A stretch of 64,000 bases of DNA from an uncultured Clostridium sp. (GCA_900539375.1 UQBY01000019.1:4104-68103); one strand, 5' to 3'; positions 52,279 through 61,659 are shown, counted from the stretch's first letter. The notes: a model not told the origin generated them from the letters alone. Numbers and translations are program-made.

Positions 52279-52803
52279 ATGAAAGAAAGATATGTATTAT
52301 CAGTTTTAGCCAAAAACTCATCTGGGGTTTTAAGCAGAGTTGCAGGTATGTTTTCAAGAAGAGGTTTTAATATTGATAGTTTAACAGCAGGAAGAACTGA
52401 AACTGATGGAATATCAAGAATGACTATCACTTTAGTTGGGGATAATGATGACTTAGAACAAGTAAAAAAACAACTTAACAAACTTGAAGATGTTATAAAA
52501 GTAATGGTTCTTAAACCAAGCGAATCTGTTTATAGAGAATTAGTGCTTATAAAAGTAAAGGCACCAGAAGATAAGAGAGCAGCAATAAGTGGTATAGCTC
52601 AAGTATTTAGAGGAAAAATAGTAGATATTTCTTCAGATACACTAACAATTGAGGTTACAGGTGATGAAAATAAAATTGCAGCAATAATAAATCTTTTAGA
52701 TGAATATGGTGTTGAAGAATTAGTAAGAACAGGACTAACAGCACTTCAAAGAGGAAATCAAATAATAAGCAAGTATAATAAGTGCTTTGAGGAATTAAAA
52801 TAA
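52279..52803 (+). CDS. ilvN: Acetolactate synthase small subunit
   Basis: This is the regulatory ACT-domain subunit of acetohydroxyacid synthase, 174 residues, the length of the IlvH type. The ACT domain at residues 4-75 (VLSVLAKNSSGVLSRVAGMF, FNIDSLTAGRTE) gives feedback inhibition by branched-chain amino acids. The C-terminal ALS_ss domain follows. GGGAGGA precedes the ATG. The catalytic subunit gene ilvB lies two genes on, with a citramalate synthase between them. Confidence 0.93.
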   Translation: MKERYVLSVLAKNSSGVLSRVAGMFSRRGFNIDSLTAGRTETDGISRMTITLVGDNDDLEQVKKQLNKLEDVIKVMVLKPSESVYRELVLIKVKAPEDKRAAISGIAQVFRGKIVDISSDTLTIEVTGDENKIAAIINLLDEYGVEELVRTGLTALQRGNQIISKYNKCFEELK

Positions 52804-52831
52804 AGCCTAAACTTGCTAGGAGGTGTTTTTT

Positions 52832-54427
52832 TTGGAACAAAGAAGTATAAGTATTTTTGATTCCACTTTAAGAGATGGAGCTCAAGGGCAAGGAATATCA
52901 TTTTCTTTACAAGATAAAATAAAGATAGTTAAAGTGCTAGATGATATGGGAATAACATATATTGAAGCTGGAAATCCAGGTTCTAATCCTAAGGATATGG
53001 AATTTTTTAAACAAATAAAAAATGTAGAACTTAAAAATTCCAAAATAGCAGCTTTTGGTTCTACTAGAAGACCTAAAATAAAAGTAGAAGAAGATAAAAA
53101 CTTAAAAAATTTATTATCAGCAGATACAAAGGTAACTGTAATCTTTGGAAAGTCATGGGATTTTCAAGTGACAGACATATTAAAGACAACATTAGAAGAA
53201 AATTTACATATGATTAAGGATACAATAAAATATCTATATGATAAAGAAAAGGAAGTAATATTTGATGCAGAACATTTTTTTGATGGCTATAAAGAAAATA
53301 GAGATTATGCTATTGAAACAATAAAAGTTGCAGAAGAAGCTGGAGCATCTACTATAGTCTTATGTGATACTAATGGAGGAACTCTTCCAAATGAAATTAA
53401 AGACATTGTAAAAGATGCTTGTGAAAATGTAAAATGTAACATAGGAATACATTGCCATGATGATATAGGAATGGCAGTAGCTAATTCTGTTATTGCAGTA
53501 CAAGCTGGGGCAAGTCATGTTCAAGGTACTTTTATAGGACTTGGAGAAAGATGTGGAAATGCAAATTTAAGTGCAATAATTCCAACATTAATGTTAAAGA
53601 GTGGATATAATGTTATTGAAGAAGAAAATCTTACTAAACTTACTATGGTGGCTAGATTTATTGCAGAAATATCAAATATAGTATTAAAAGATGCAACTCC
53701 TTATGTAGGAGGTGCTGCTTTTGCTCATAAAGGAGGTATGCATATAGATGCAGTTTGTAAAAAACCAAAATCTTATGAGCATATAGTTCCTGAAAAGGTA
53801 GGAAACAAGAGAAGGTTTTTAATATCTGAAGTAAGCGGAAAAAGTACAATATACTCACAAGTGAAAAAAATATTTCCTAACATATCAAAAGACAGTGAAG
53901 AAATTCAAAAAATTACTGATAAATTAAAAGAACTTGAATATGAAGGATATCAATTTGAAGGAGCAGAGGGTACTGTAGAGCTTGTAATAAGAAAAATTAT
54001 AGGTAAATATAGACCATTCTTTGATTTAAAACATTTTAAAGTATTTGCAGAGCAATATTCTGAGGAAAGAGACCACACTTCATCAGTTATGATAAATATA
54101 ACTGTTGATGGAAAAGAGCAAATTACAGCAGCAGAAGGGGATGGACCTGTAAATGCTTTAGATAAAGCTTTAAGAAAAGCTTTAGAAGTATTTTATCCTC
54201 AATTAAAAGATGTAAGACTTGTAGATTATAAAGTTAGAGTTTTAGATTCTGAAAGTGCCACAAAAGCAAAGGTTAGAGTATTAATAGAATCTACAGATGG
54301 TGTTGAAAATTGGAGCACAGTTGGAGTATCTAGAGACGTTATTCAAGCAAGTTGGATAGCTTTAGTAGACTCAATAGAATATAAATTATTAAAAGACATA
54401 GAAAAGAAGGTAAGAACATATTTTTAG
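52832..54427 (+). CDS. cimA: (R)-citramalate synthase
   Basis: CimA condenses pyruvate and acetyl-CoA to citramalate, the threonine-independent entry to isoleucine. The TTG at 52832 follows GCTAGGAGGTG; 531 residues. The HMGL-like barrel has FDSTLRDGAQGQGISFS, CDTNGGTLPNEI and the metal site GIHCHDDIG. The C-terminal LeuA-type regulatory domain starts at about residue 410. DGAQGQGISFS and the 530-residue length favour CimA over isopropylmalate or homocitrate synthases. Placement between ilvN and ilvB supports it. Confidence 0.88.
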   Translation: MEQRSISIFDSTLRDGAQGQGISFSLQDKIKIVKVLDDMGITYIEAGNPGSNPKDMEFFKQIKNVELKNSKIAAFGSTRRPKIKVEEDKNLKNLLSADTKVTVIFGKSWDFQVTDILKTTLEENLHMIKDTIKYLYDKEKEVIFDAEHFFDGYKENRDYAIETIKVAEEAGASTIVLCDTNGGTLPNEIKDIVKDACENVKCNIGIHCHDDIGMAVANSVIAVQAGASHVQGTFIGLGERCGNANLSAIIPTLMLKSGYNVIEEENLTKLTMVARFIAEISNIVLKDATPYVGGAAFAHKGGMHIDAVCKKPKSYEHIVPEKVGNKRRFLISEVSGKSTIYSQVKKIFPNISKDSEEIQKITDKLKELEYEGYQFEGAEGTVELVIRKIIGKYRPFFDLKHFKVFAEQYSEERDHTSSVMINITVDGKEQITAAEGDGPVNALDKALRKALEVFYPQLKDVRLVDYKVRVLDSESATKAKVRVLIESTDGVENWSTVGVSRDVIQASWIALVDSIEYKLLKDIEKKVRTYF

Positions 54428-54442
54428 GGAGATGATTATTAA

Positions 54443-56116
54443 ATGTTGTTAACAGGATCAGAAATATTAATCAAGACATTGCTTGATGAAGGGGTAGATA
54501 CAATATTTGGGTATCCAGGTGGAGCAGTATTAAATATTTATGATGAACTATATAAATATTCAGATAAAATTCATCATGTATTAACTTGTCATGAACAAGC
54601 AGCTGCTCATGCAGCAGATGGATATGCAAGAGCTACTGGAAAAGTTGGAGTATGTTTAGCTACATCAGGACCAGGGGCAACTAATTTAGTAACAGGAATT
54701 GCAACAGCATATATGGATTCAATTCCTATGGTTGCTATTACAGGAAATGTTGCTGTACCTTTATTAGGAAAAGATAGTTTCCAAGAAGTTGATATTACAG
54801 GAATAACTATGCCTATTACAAAGCATAATTATATAGTTAAAGATGTTAAGGATCTTCAAAAAGTTATTAGAGAAGCCTTTCATATAGCACAATCTGGAAG
54901 ACCAGGCCCTGTTTTAATTGATATACCTAAAGATGTAACAGCAAATAAAGCAGAATATGAAAAGCTTGATCCAATTCCAATAGAAAAGAAAATAAGATAT
55001 ATAAAAGATGAAGCTTTAAATAAAGTTTTAGATTTAATAAAAGATTCTAAACGTCCATTTATATATGCAGGTGGAGGAATAATAGCAGCAGATGCTTCAG
55101 AGGAGTTAGTAAAATTTGCAGAAAAAATAGGAGCACCTGTTTCTAATACTCTTATGGGAAAAGGAAACATAGATAGCAATCATCCTCTTTATACAGGAAT
55201 GATTGGAATGCATGGAACAAAAGCATCAAATATTGCAGCAACTAAATGTGATTTATTTATTGCAATTGGTGCAAGATTTTCAGATAGAGTTTTAGGTAAA
55301 AAAGAACATATAAAAAATGCAAAAGTAATTCATATAGATGTTGACCCAGCTGAAATAAATAAAAATATTAAAGTAGATGCATTCTTAATAGGTGATGCAA
55401 AGCTTGTATTACAAAGATTAATAGAAGCTGTTGATGAAAAGAGAAATGAAGAATGGATTGAAGATATAAGGAAAATTAAAAAAGAAGGAGATGTTATAAA
55501 AGATTCTCCAAATTTAACTCCAGAATTCTTATTCCAAAAGTTAAATCAATTAGATAATGGAAATTTAATAATAAGTACTGAAGTTGGACAACATCAAATG
55601 TGGGCAGCTCAATATTTTAACTTTAAAAAACCAAGAACATTTATATCTTCAGGTGGACTTGGAACAATGGGATATGGACTTGGTGCTTGTATAGGAGCAC
55701 AAGTAGGAAAGCCAGAATGTAAGGTTATAAATATAGCTGGTGATGGTAGCTTTGGAATGAACTGTAATGAAATAGCAACAGCTGTTTCAAATCACCTTCC
55801 AATAGTTATGATTATAATGAATAACAATGTATTGGGAATGGTTAGACAATGGCAACAACTTTTCTATGAAGGAAGATATTCTCAGACAACACTAAATAGA
55901 AAAACTGATTTTGTTAAACTTGCAGAAGCCTTTGGAGCAAAAGGATTTAGAGTTACTGAAAAAGACCAATTAGAAGGAGTTCTTAAAGAAGCTTTAGAAA
56001 GCAAAGAACCAGTTTTAATAGACTATAGAATTAATTGTGACAAAAAGGTATTTCCTATGGTTGCACCTGGAGCACCAATTAGTGAAATAATTACAGAAGA
56101 AGATTTAGAAAAATAA
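54443..56116 (+). CDS. ilvB: Acetolactate synthase large subunit
   Basis: This is the thiamine diphosphate enzyme that makes acetolactate or acetohydroxybutyrate, 557 residues. The catalytic Glu is in CHEQAAAHAADGYARATGK, the FAD-binding middle domain has GMIGMHGTKASN, and the ThDP motif is GDGSFGMNCNEI...NNN near residues 433-462. It is the biosynthetic FAD type because of the paired ilvN. ilvC and ilvD are not in the window. Confidence 0.95.
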   Translation: MLLTGSEILIKTLLDEGVDTIFGYPGGAVLNIYDELYKYSDKIHHVLTCHEQAAAHAADGYARATGKVGVCLATSGPGATNLVTGIATAYMDSIPMVAITGNVAVPLLGKDSFQEVDITGITMPITKHNYIVKDVKDLQKVIREAFHIAQSGRPGPVLIDIPKDVTANKAEYEKLDPIPIEKKIRYIKDEALNKVLDLIKDSKRPFIYAGGGIIAADASEELVKFAEKIGAPVSNTLMGKGNIDSNHPLYTGMIGMHGTKASNIAATKCDLFIAIGARFSDRVLGKKEHIKNAKVIHIDVDPAEINKNIKVDAFLIGDAKLVLQRLIEAVDEKRNEEWIEDIRKIKKEGDVIKDSPNLTPEFLFQKLNQLDNGNLIISTEVGQHQMWAAQYFNFKKPRTFISSGGLGTMGYGLGACIGAQVGKPECKVINIAGDGSFGMNCNEIATAVSNHLPIVMIIMNNNVLGMVRQWQQLFYEGRYSQTTLNRKTDFVKLAEAFGAKGFRVTEKDQLEGVLKEALESKEPVLIDYRINCDKKVFPMVAPGAPISEIITEEDLEK

Positions 56117-56124
56117 TAATTGTG

Positions 56125-56175
56125 AAGTTTTGATGTTAAAGAGTTTTAAATTCTTTAACATCAAAACTTTTTTTG
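56125..56175 (+). terminator. Strong terminator after ilvB
   Basis: AAGTTTTGATGTTAAAGA pairs with its complement ending CATCAAAACTT, followed by a T run. The next 180 bases, to the marR promoter, are AT-rich and show no gene. Confidence 0.93.
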
Positions 56176-56356
56176 TTTGTTCACAAATAATTATAAAGAT
56201 GACTATAATAAAAATTAAAAGCATAAAAGATTAGCAGACTAAATATTTTAAACCTTTACAAAAAAATAAATATCAATATTGTATTTGATTTTTACAAAAT
56301 TTTAGGTAAATACAGTTAAAAAACAGGGAGAATTTAAAAAAAATAATATATAACTA

Positions 56357-56405
56357 TTGAAAAATAATAGAAAAATATATAATATAATAGTTAGTCGGCT
56401 AACTA
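56357..56405 (+). promoter_or_regulatory. Promoter and palindromic operator of the marR-ABC operon
   Basis: TTGAAA lies at 56357 and overlapping -10 candidates (TATAAT, TAATAT) at 56378-56388. Directly behind, 56388-56405 is the perfect inverted repeat TAGTTAG-TCGG-CTAACTA. Its size and position on the transcription start fit a MarR dimer operator for autorepression. Confidence 0.7.
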
Positions 56406-56422
56406 ATCAATGGAGGATGCAA

Positions 56423-56878
56423 ATGGAAAAGGTATCAGAAGAATCAATTCAGAAAGTTTTTTTACAAATGGCACGTGTATATTTTTTAATATCTCAAAGT
56501 AGTTTGGAAAAAATGGAATTATATCCTGGTCAACCCCAAATGCTTTTAGCACTTGATAAAAAAAATGGAAGAAGTCAAAGGGAGTTATCAGATTGCTTAA
56601 TGGTAAAACCAGCTACTATTACAGTTATGATAAAAAGATTAGAAAAAACAGGCTTTGTAGAAAGAAAAAATGATGAGAAAGATCAAAGGATTAGTAGAGT
56701 TTTTTTAACAAAAAAAGGGGAGAATATATGTGAAGCTTTAAAAGAAATGCATGCAAATATAGAAAAACAAAGTTTTAATAATTTCACATTAGAAGAAAAA
56801 GTATTACTACGAAGACTTTTAATTCAAGTAAGAGATAACCTTAATAAAGCTTATGATGATATTAAGGGCAGTAAGTAA
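56423..56878 (+). CDS. MarR-family transcriptional regulator
   Basis: This winged-helix repressor has 151 residues. The ATG at 56423 follows TGGAGGATG; the frame stays open 22 codons upstream, across the operator and promoter, so the longer form is rejected. The core has RSQRELSDCLMVKPATITVMIKRL (helix-turn-helix) and the wing NDEKDQRISRVFLTKKG. It heads an operon with two ABC exporter genes and probably represses them until a toxic ligand binds. Confidence 0.92.
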   Translation: MEKVSEESIQKVFLQMARVYFLISQSSLEKMELYPGQPQMLLALDKKNGRSQRELSDCLMVKPATITVMIKRLEKTGFVERKNDEKDQRISRVFLTKKGENICEALKEMHANIEKQSFNNFTLEEKVLLRRLLIQVRDNLNKAYDDIKGSK

Positions 56879-56907
56879 TATAAAAATAATAAAAGGAGAC
56901 AATAGTA

Positions 56908-59148
56908 ATGTTTAAATTGATTAAATATTTAAAAAAGTCAATAGGAGCTATATTAGTTATAATAGCACTATTAGTAGTTCAAGCTACTTGTGACTTAGCT
57001 TTGCCAGATTACACTTCTAAGATAGTTAATGTTGGTATACAACAGGGTGGAGTAGAAAATGCAGTTCCTGATGTTATAAGAAAAAGCGAAATGGATAAAA
57101 TACTATTATTTATGTCCTCTCAGGATAAAGATGAAGTATTAAGTAATTATAAGTTAGTAGAAAAGAAAGATTTAACTGAAGAAGATAAAGAAAACTATTC
57201 TAAGTTAGATGAAGATATTTATAAACTTGATACAAAAGATGATGATACTATAGAAAAGCTTAATGATATATTAGGAAAGCCAATGTTAACTGTTTCAGGA
57301 TTAGAAACTGATAGTAGCGAAACAAAAGCTATGAAAGAACAAATGATGTCTAATCTTCCAAAAGAAATGACTCAAAATGGAGATATTGATATATTTCAAG
57401 TATTTTCAATGATGCCAAAAGAACAATTAACACAAGTTAAAGCTGAATTTGATGAACAATTTAGTGAAATGCCAGATAGTATTATAAGTCAAGCAGCTGT
57501 ATCTTATGTTAAAGGTGAATATGAAGCTATAGGAATTGACATGGATAAAACTCAAATAAATTATATTTTCTTATCTGGAGTTAAAATGCTTGGAGTAGCC
57601 CTTTTATCTGCAGCATTATCTGTTGTAGTAGGATTTATGGCATCAAAGGTTGCAGCAAAAACTTCAATGAATCTTAGAAGTAAAGTTTTTAAGAAAGTAA
57701 TGAGTTTTTCACATACAGAAATGGATAAGTTTTCTACAGCCTCTTTAATTACACGTAGTACAAATGATATACAACAAATTCAAATGGTTACTGTAATGAT
57801 GTTAAGAATGATATTATATGCACCAATTTTAGGTATTGGAGCTGTAATTAAAGTTTTAAATACTAATACATCAATGACTTGGATTATAGCATTAGCAGTA
57901 GTTGTAATATTAGCAATAGTAGGAGTTTTATTTGTTACTGTAATGCCTAGATTTAAAATGCTTCAAAAGCTTGTAGATAAAGTAAATCTAGTAACTCGTG
58001 AAATATTAACAGGACTTCCAGTAATACGTGCATTTAGTACACAAAAACATGAAGAAGAAAGATTTGATAAAGCTAATAATGAATTAACTAAAACTAATCT
58101 TTTTGTAAATAGAGTTATGTCTGGAATGATGCCACTTATGATGTTTGTAATGAATGGAGTTACCCTTCTTATAGTTTGGAACGGTGGAAAGGGTATAGAT
58201 TCAGGTGCAATGCAAGTAGGAGATATGATGGCATTTATACAATATGCAATGCAAATAATAATGGCATTTTTAATGATAACAATGATGTCTATTATGCTTC
58301 CAAGAGCAGCCGTATCAGCAGTCCGTGTAGATGAAGTTTTAAATACTGAAATAAGCATTAAAGATAATGAAAAGGTAGAAGAATTTGATAACAATAAAAA
58401 GGGTGTTGTAGAATTTAATAATGTATCATTTAAATATCCAGATGCTGATGAAGATGTATTAACTAATATTTCATTTACTGCAAAACCAGGTGAAACTACA
58501 GCATTTATAGGAAGTACTGGTAGTGGTAAGTCAACATTAATTAATTTAATTCCACGTTTCTTTGATGTAACAGAAGGAGAGATATTAGTTGATGGTGTAA
58601 ATATTAAAAATGTTTCACAACATGAATTAAGAGAAAGAATAGGATATGTTCCTCAAAAGGGAGTTTTATTCTCAGGAACAATAGATTCAAACTTAAGATA
58701 TGGAAGAGAAAATGCAACTGAAAAGGAAATAGAAAAAGCAGCACAAATAGCACAAGCAACTGAGTTTATAGAAACAAAACCTGAAAAATATAATACTGAA
58801 ATTGCTCAAGGTGGGTCAAATGTATCAGGTGGACAAAAACAAAGACTTTCAATAGCAAGAGCAGTAGCTAAAAAACCTGAAATATACATTTTTGATGATA
58901 GTTTTTCAGCACTTGATTTTAAAACAGATGCAGCTTTACGTAAGGCATTAAAATCTGAAACTGGAAATAGTACAGTTTTAATAGTTGCTCAAAGAATAAG
59001 TACAATATTAAATGCAGAACAAATTATAGTTCTTGATGAAGGTAAGATTGTTGGTAAGGGTACACATAAGGAGCTTTTAAAGAATTGTGAAGTATATAAG
59101 CAAATAGCTTTATCACAACTTTCAAAGGAGGAGCTAGAAAATGAGTAA
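56908..59148 (+). CDS. ABC exporter half-transporter with degenerate ATPase site and large outer loop
   Basis: This is the first subunit of a heterodimeric type IV ABC exporter, 746 residues. TM1 is at about residues 12-31. Residues about 50-215 are a hydrophilic, probably extracellular insertion, absent from ordinary half-transporters. TM2-TM6 follow from about 217 to 460. The nucleotide domain has Walker A GSTGSGKST (535-543) and signature VSGGQKQR, but the Walker B reads IYIFDDSFSALD with Asp664 in place of the catalytic Glu, and Gln695 replaces the switch His. This is the non-catalytic partner seen in BmrCD/TM287-288 type pairs. AAAGGAGAC precedes the ATG. Confidence 0.92.
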   Translation: MFKLIKYLKKSIGAILVIIALLVVQATCDLALPDYTSKIVNVGIQQGGVENAVPDVIRKSEMDKILLFMSSQDKDEVLSNYKLVEKKDLTEEDKENYSKLDEDIYKLDTKDDDTIEKLNDILGKPMLTVSGLETDSSETKAMKEQMMSNLPKEMTQNGDIDIFQVFSMMPKEQLTQVKAEFDEQFSEMPDSIISQAAVSYVKGEYEAIGIDMDKTQINYIFLSGVKMLGVALLSAALSVVVGFMASKVAAKTSMNLRSKVFKKVMSFSHTEMDKFSTASLITRSTNDIQQIQMVTVMMLRMILYAPILGIGAVIKVLNTNTSMTWIIALAVVVILAIVGVLFVTVMPRFKMLQKLVDKVNLVTREILTGLPVIRAFSTQKHEEERFDKANNELTKTNLFVNRVMSGMMPLMMFVMNGVTLLIVWNGGKGIDSGAMQVGDMMAFIQYAMQIIMAFLMITMMSIMLPRAAVSAVRVDEVLNTEISIKDNEKVEEFDNNKKGVVEFNNVSFKYPDADEDVLTNISFTAKPGETTAFIGSTGSGKSTLINLIPRFFDVTEGEILVDGVNIKNVSQHELRERIGYVPQKGVLFSGTIDSNLRYGRENATEKEIEKAAQIAQATEFIETKPEKYNTEIAQGGSNVSGGQKQRLSIARAVAKKPEIYIFDDSFSALDFKTDAALRKALKSETGNSTVLIVAQRISTILNAEQIIVLDEGKIVGKGTHKELLKNCEVYKQIALSQLSKEELENE

Positions 59149-60979
59149 TCAAAATAGAAGAAGAGGCCCAATGGGCGGAAGAGGAATGGGTGCTCCTGTA
59201 GAAAAGGCAAAAGATTTTAAAGGAACAATGAAAAAACTTTTAGGTGAATTAAGTGCCTTTAAAATATCTTTAATTGGAGTAATAATTTTTGCAATTGGAA
59301 GTGCAATATTTTCGATTGTAGGACCAAAGATTTTAGCAAAAGCTACAAATGAACTTTTTAATGGATTAGTTAGAAAAATATCAGGTAGTGGTGCAGGGAT
59401 AGATTTTGATAAAATAGCAAAAATACTTTTATTCCTTTTAGGACTTTATATTATAAGTGCAGTATTTTCATTCCTTCAAGGATTTTTAATGAGCAATGTT
59501 TCACAAAAAATGTGTTATAACTTAAGAAAAGAATTATGTGAAAAGGTAAATAGAATGCCTATGAAATACTTTGACACAAAAACACATGGTGAAGTATTAT
59601 CAAGATTTACTAATGATATTGATACATTAGGACAAAGTTTAAACCAAAGTTTAACTCAACTTATTACATCTGTTACAACAATAATAGGTACACTTGTAAT
59701 GATGCTTTCAATAAGCTGGCAAATGACTTTAGTGGCATTAGTAATATTACCTATATCAATGATGCTTATTTCACTTATTGTTAAAAAGTCACAAAAATAC
59801 TTTAAATCTCAACAAGAATATTTAGGTCATGTAAATGGTCAAGTAGAAGAGTTATATGGTGGACATAGTGTTGTTAAAGTATTTAATGGTGAAGAAAAAG
59901 CTATAGAAGAATTTGATAAAGCTAATGGAGTTTTATATGAATCTGCTTGGAAATCACAATTTTTATCAGGTATGATGATGCCTATTATGCAATTTGTTGG
60001 TAACTTAGGATATGTAGGAGTATCAATATTAGGAGGATATTTAGCTATAAAGAAAACAATAGGAGTTGGAGACATTCAAGCATTTATCCAATATGTTAAG
60101 ACATTTACTCAACCAATTGCTCAAGTAGCTCAAGTAGCTAATATGCTTCAATCTACAGCAGCAGCTTCTGAAAGAGTTTTTGAATTCTTAGAAGAAGAGG
60201 AAGAAGACCAATTTGTTGAAAATCCAGTTCATATAGATGGATTAGAAGGAAGTGTAGAATTTAAAGATGTTCACTTTGGATATAATCCAGATAAGATAAT
60301 AATAAATGACTTTACAGCAAAAGTTAAACCAGGACAAAAGGTTGCTATAGTTGGACCAACTGGTGCAGGTAAAACTACTATGATAAAACTTCTTATGAGA
60401 TTTTATGATGTAAATAGTGGAGCAATTTTAGTAGATGGTCATAATGTAAAAGACTTTAATAGAACAGAATTAAGAGATATGTTTGGAATGGTTCTTCAAG
60501 ATACATGGTTATTTAATGGAAGTATAAAAGAAAATATAAGATATGGTAAACTTAATGCTACTGATGAACAAGTAGTAGAAGCTGCTAAGGCTGCTCATAT
60601 TGACCACTTTATAAGAACACTTCCAGGTGGATATGATATGGAATTAAATGAAGAAGCAAGTAATGTTTCTCAAGGACAAAAACAATTATTAACAATTGCT
60701 CGTGCAATTTTAGCAGACCCTAAAATATTAATTCTAGATGAAGCAACAAGTTCAGTTGATACAAGAACAGAAGTTTTAATTCAAAAAGCTATGGATAATC
60801 TTATGGAAGGAAGAACAAGCTTTGTTATAGCACATAGATTATCAACAATAAAAGATGCTGATTTAATACTAGTTATGAAAGATGGAGATATAGTAGAACA
60901 AGGAAACCATGAAGAATTATTAAAGAAAAATGGATTCTATGCAAATCTTTATAATTCACAATTTGAAAAGGCTGTATAA
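59141..60979 (+). CDS. ABC exporter half-transporter, catalytic partner
   Basis: This is the second subunit, 612 residues, overlapping the first by eight bases. An N-terminal arginine/glycine-rich stretch (about residues 4-16) precedes six membrane segments (about 40-335). The nucleotide domain has Walker A GPTGAGKTT, signature VSQGQKQL, Walker B ILILDEATSSVD with Glu534, and His565 in VIAHRLST, so it is catalytically complete. With the preceding degenerate half it would form an asymmetric multidrug, lipid or peptide exporter. MarR control suggests efflux of toxic compounds. Confidence 0.93.
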   Translation: MSNQNRRRGPMGGRGMGAPVEKAKDFKGTMKKLLGELSAFKISLIGVIIFAIGSAIFSIVGPKILAKATNELFNGLVRKISGSGAGIDFDKIAKILLFLLGLYIISAVFSFLQGFLMSNVSQKMCYNLRKELCEKVNRMPMKYFDTKTHGEVLSRFTNDIDTLGQSLNQSLTQLITSVTTIIGTLVMMLSISWQMTLVALVILPISMMLISLIVKKSQKYFKSQQEYLGHVNGQVEELYGGHSVVKVFNGEEKAIEEFDKANGVLYESAWKSQFLSGMMMPIMQFVGNLGYVGVSILGGYLAIKKTIGVGDIQAFIQYVKTFTQPIAQVAQVANMLQSTAAASERVFEFLEEEEEDQFVENPVHIDGLEGSVEFKDVHFGYNPDKIIINDFTAKVKPGQKVAIVGPTGAGKTTMIKLLMRFYDVNSGAILVDGHNVKDFNRTELRDMFGMVLQDTWLFNGSIKENIRYGKLNATDEQVVEAAKAAHIDHFIRTLPGGYDMELNEEASNVSQGQKQLLTIARAILADPKILILDEATSSVDTRTEVLIQKAMDNLMEGRTSFVIAHRLSTIKDADLILVMKDGDIVEQGNHEELLKKNGFYANLYNSQFEKAV

Positions 60980-60999
60980 TTAGAATTTAACTTGATTTA

Positions 61000-61085
61000 A
61001 AACTATTTGATTCCTTATGTTATTCGTGGGTTCCGTCGACAGGCTCCAAGTCACCCTCTTCATAAAATAAGGAATCAAATAGTTT
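61000..61085. repeat. 86-bp inverted-repeat element with GC-rich centre
   Basis: Two perfect 19-base arms (61000-61018 and 61067-61085) enclose 48 bases. The centre, from about 61025 to 61060, is far richer in G and C than its surroundings and holds GGGT...ACCC and a GTCGAC palindrome. No T tract follows on either side, and a separate terminator lies 55 bases downstream. It could be a small non-autonomous mobile element or a structured RNA. I do not recognise the family. Confidence 0.65.
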
Positions 61086-61140
61086 AATAAACAAAGATAA
61101 TTTAAAGATAATGTATAAAAAATAATGTATAAAAAATAAT

Positions 61141-61200
61141 GTGATAAGGCTGAATATGATAATTTTTATTATTGTATTTGGCTTTATCATGTTATTTTTA
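61141..61200 (+). terminator. 22-bp hairpin terminator of the exporter operon
   Basis: Bases 61141-61162 pair with 61169-61190 over 22 positions, including several G-U pairs, around a six-base loop. GTTATTTTTA follows. G-U pairs on the plus-strand transcript indicate that it acts as RNA. Confidence 0.75.
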
Positions 61201-61281
61201 TGTTAGTATAGTTTTAAGTATGTTGAAAAAATAGCATAAAAAATAATTATGAGGATATATTTAAAGTAAGGATAAATAATA

Positions 61282-61569
61282 ATGAATTATGTGTATATGA
61301 TAAGGTGTAAAGATGGAAGTCTTTATACGGGATGGACTAATAATTTAGAGAAGAGGTTTAGAAATCATTGTGAAGGAAAGGGGGCGAAGTATACTCGTGG
61401 AAGAGGTCCTTTAGAGCTTGTTTATTATGAGGTTTTTGAGGATAAGAAAGATGCTATGAAAAGAGAGTATGCAATAAAACAATTGAAAAAGAGTGAAAAA
61501 GAGAAGCTTATTAACTATAAAAGTGACAAAAATTTAACAAATTTCGAGAAAAATATTATAGACAATTGA
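61282..61569 (+). CDS. GIY-YIG nuclease-fold protein
   Basis: This is a 95-residue UPF0213/YhbQ-like single-domain protein. It opens NYVYMIRCKDGSLYTGWTNN, a GIY-YIG variant, followed by the catalytic-type Arg (KRFRNHCEGKGAKYTRGRGP) and Glu in REYAIKQLKK. These small proteins are common in Firmicutes, and the role in DNA processing is not established. A weak ribosome binding site (TAAGGA) precedes the ATG. It is probably monocistronic. Confidence 0.88.
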   Translation: MNYVYMIRCKDGSLYTGWTNNLEKRFRNHCEGKGAKYTRGRGPLELVYYEVFEDKKDAMKREYAIKQLKKSEKEKLINYKSDKNLTNFEKNIIDN

Positions 61570-61594
61570 AAATAATGTGATAGAATTATTAAAT
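61566..61594 (+). promoter_or_regulatory. Possible promoter of glmS
   Basis: TTGAAA at 61566 and TTAAAT at 61589 have a 17-base spacer, overlapping the GIY-YIG stop codon. It would start the glmS leader about 60 bases before the ribozyme cleavage site. Confidence 0.45.
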
Positions 61595-61659
61595 AAGGCA
61601 TAAAGTATAAAACAAGGAAGGTGATTTGGAAGATAAAAATATAATAAAAAGTAGTTAAT

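Noticed and set aside
56357..56422. A 22-residue N-terminal extension of the MarR regulator.
   Set aside because: This stretch contains the promoter and operator, and a good ribosome binding site precedes ATG 56423.
57963..58394. A 143-codon minus-strand frame inside the first ABC exporter gene.
   Set aside because: It is antisense to the TM and linker region of a well-conserved gene and has no ribosome binding site.
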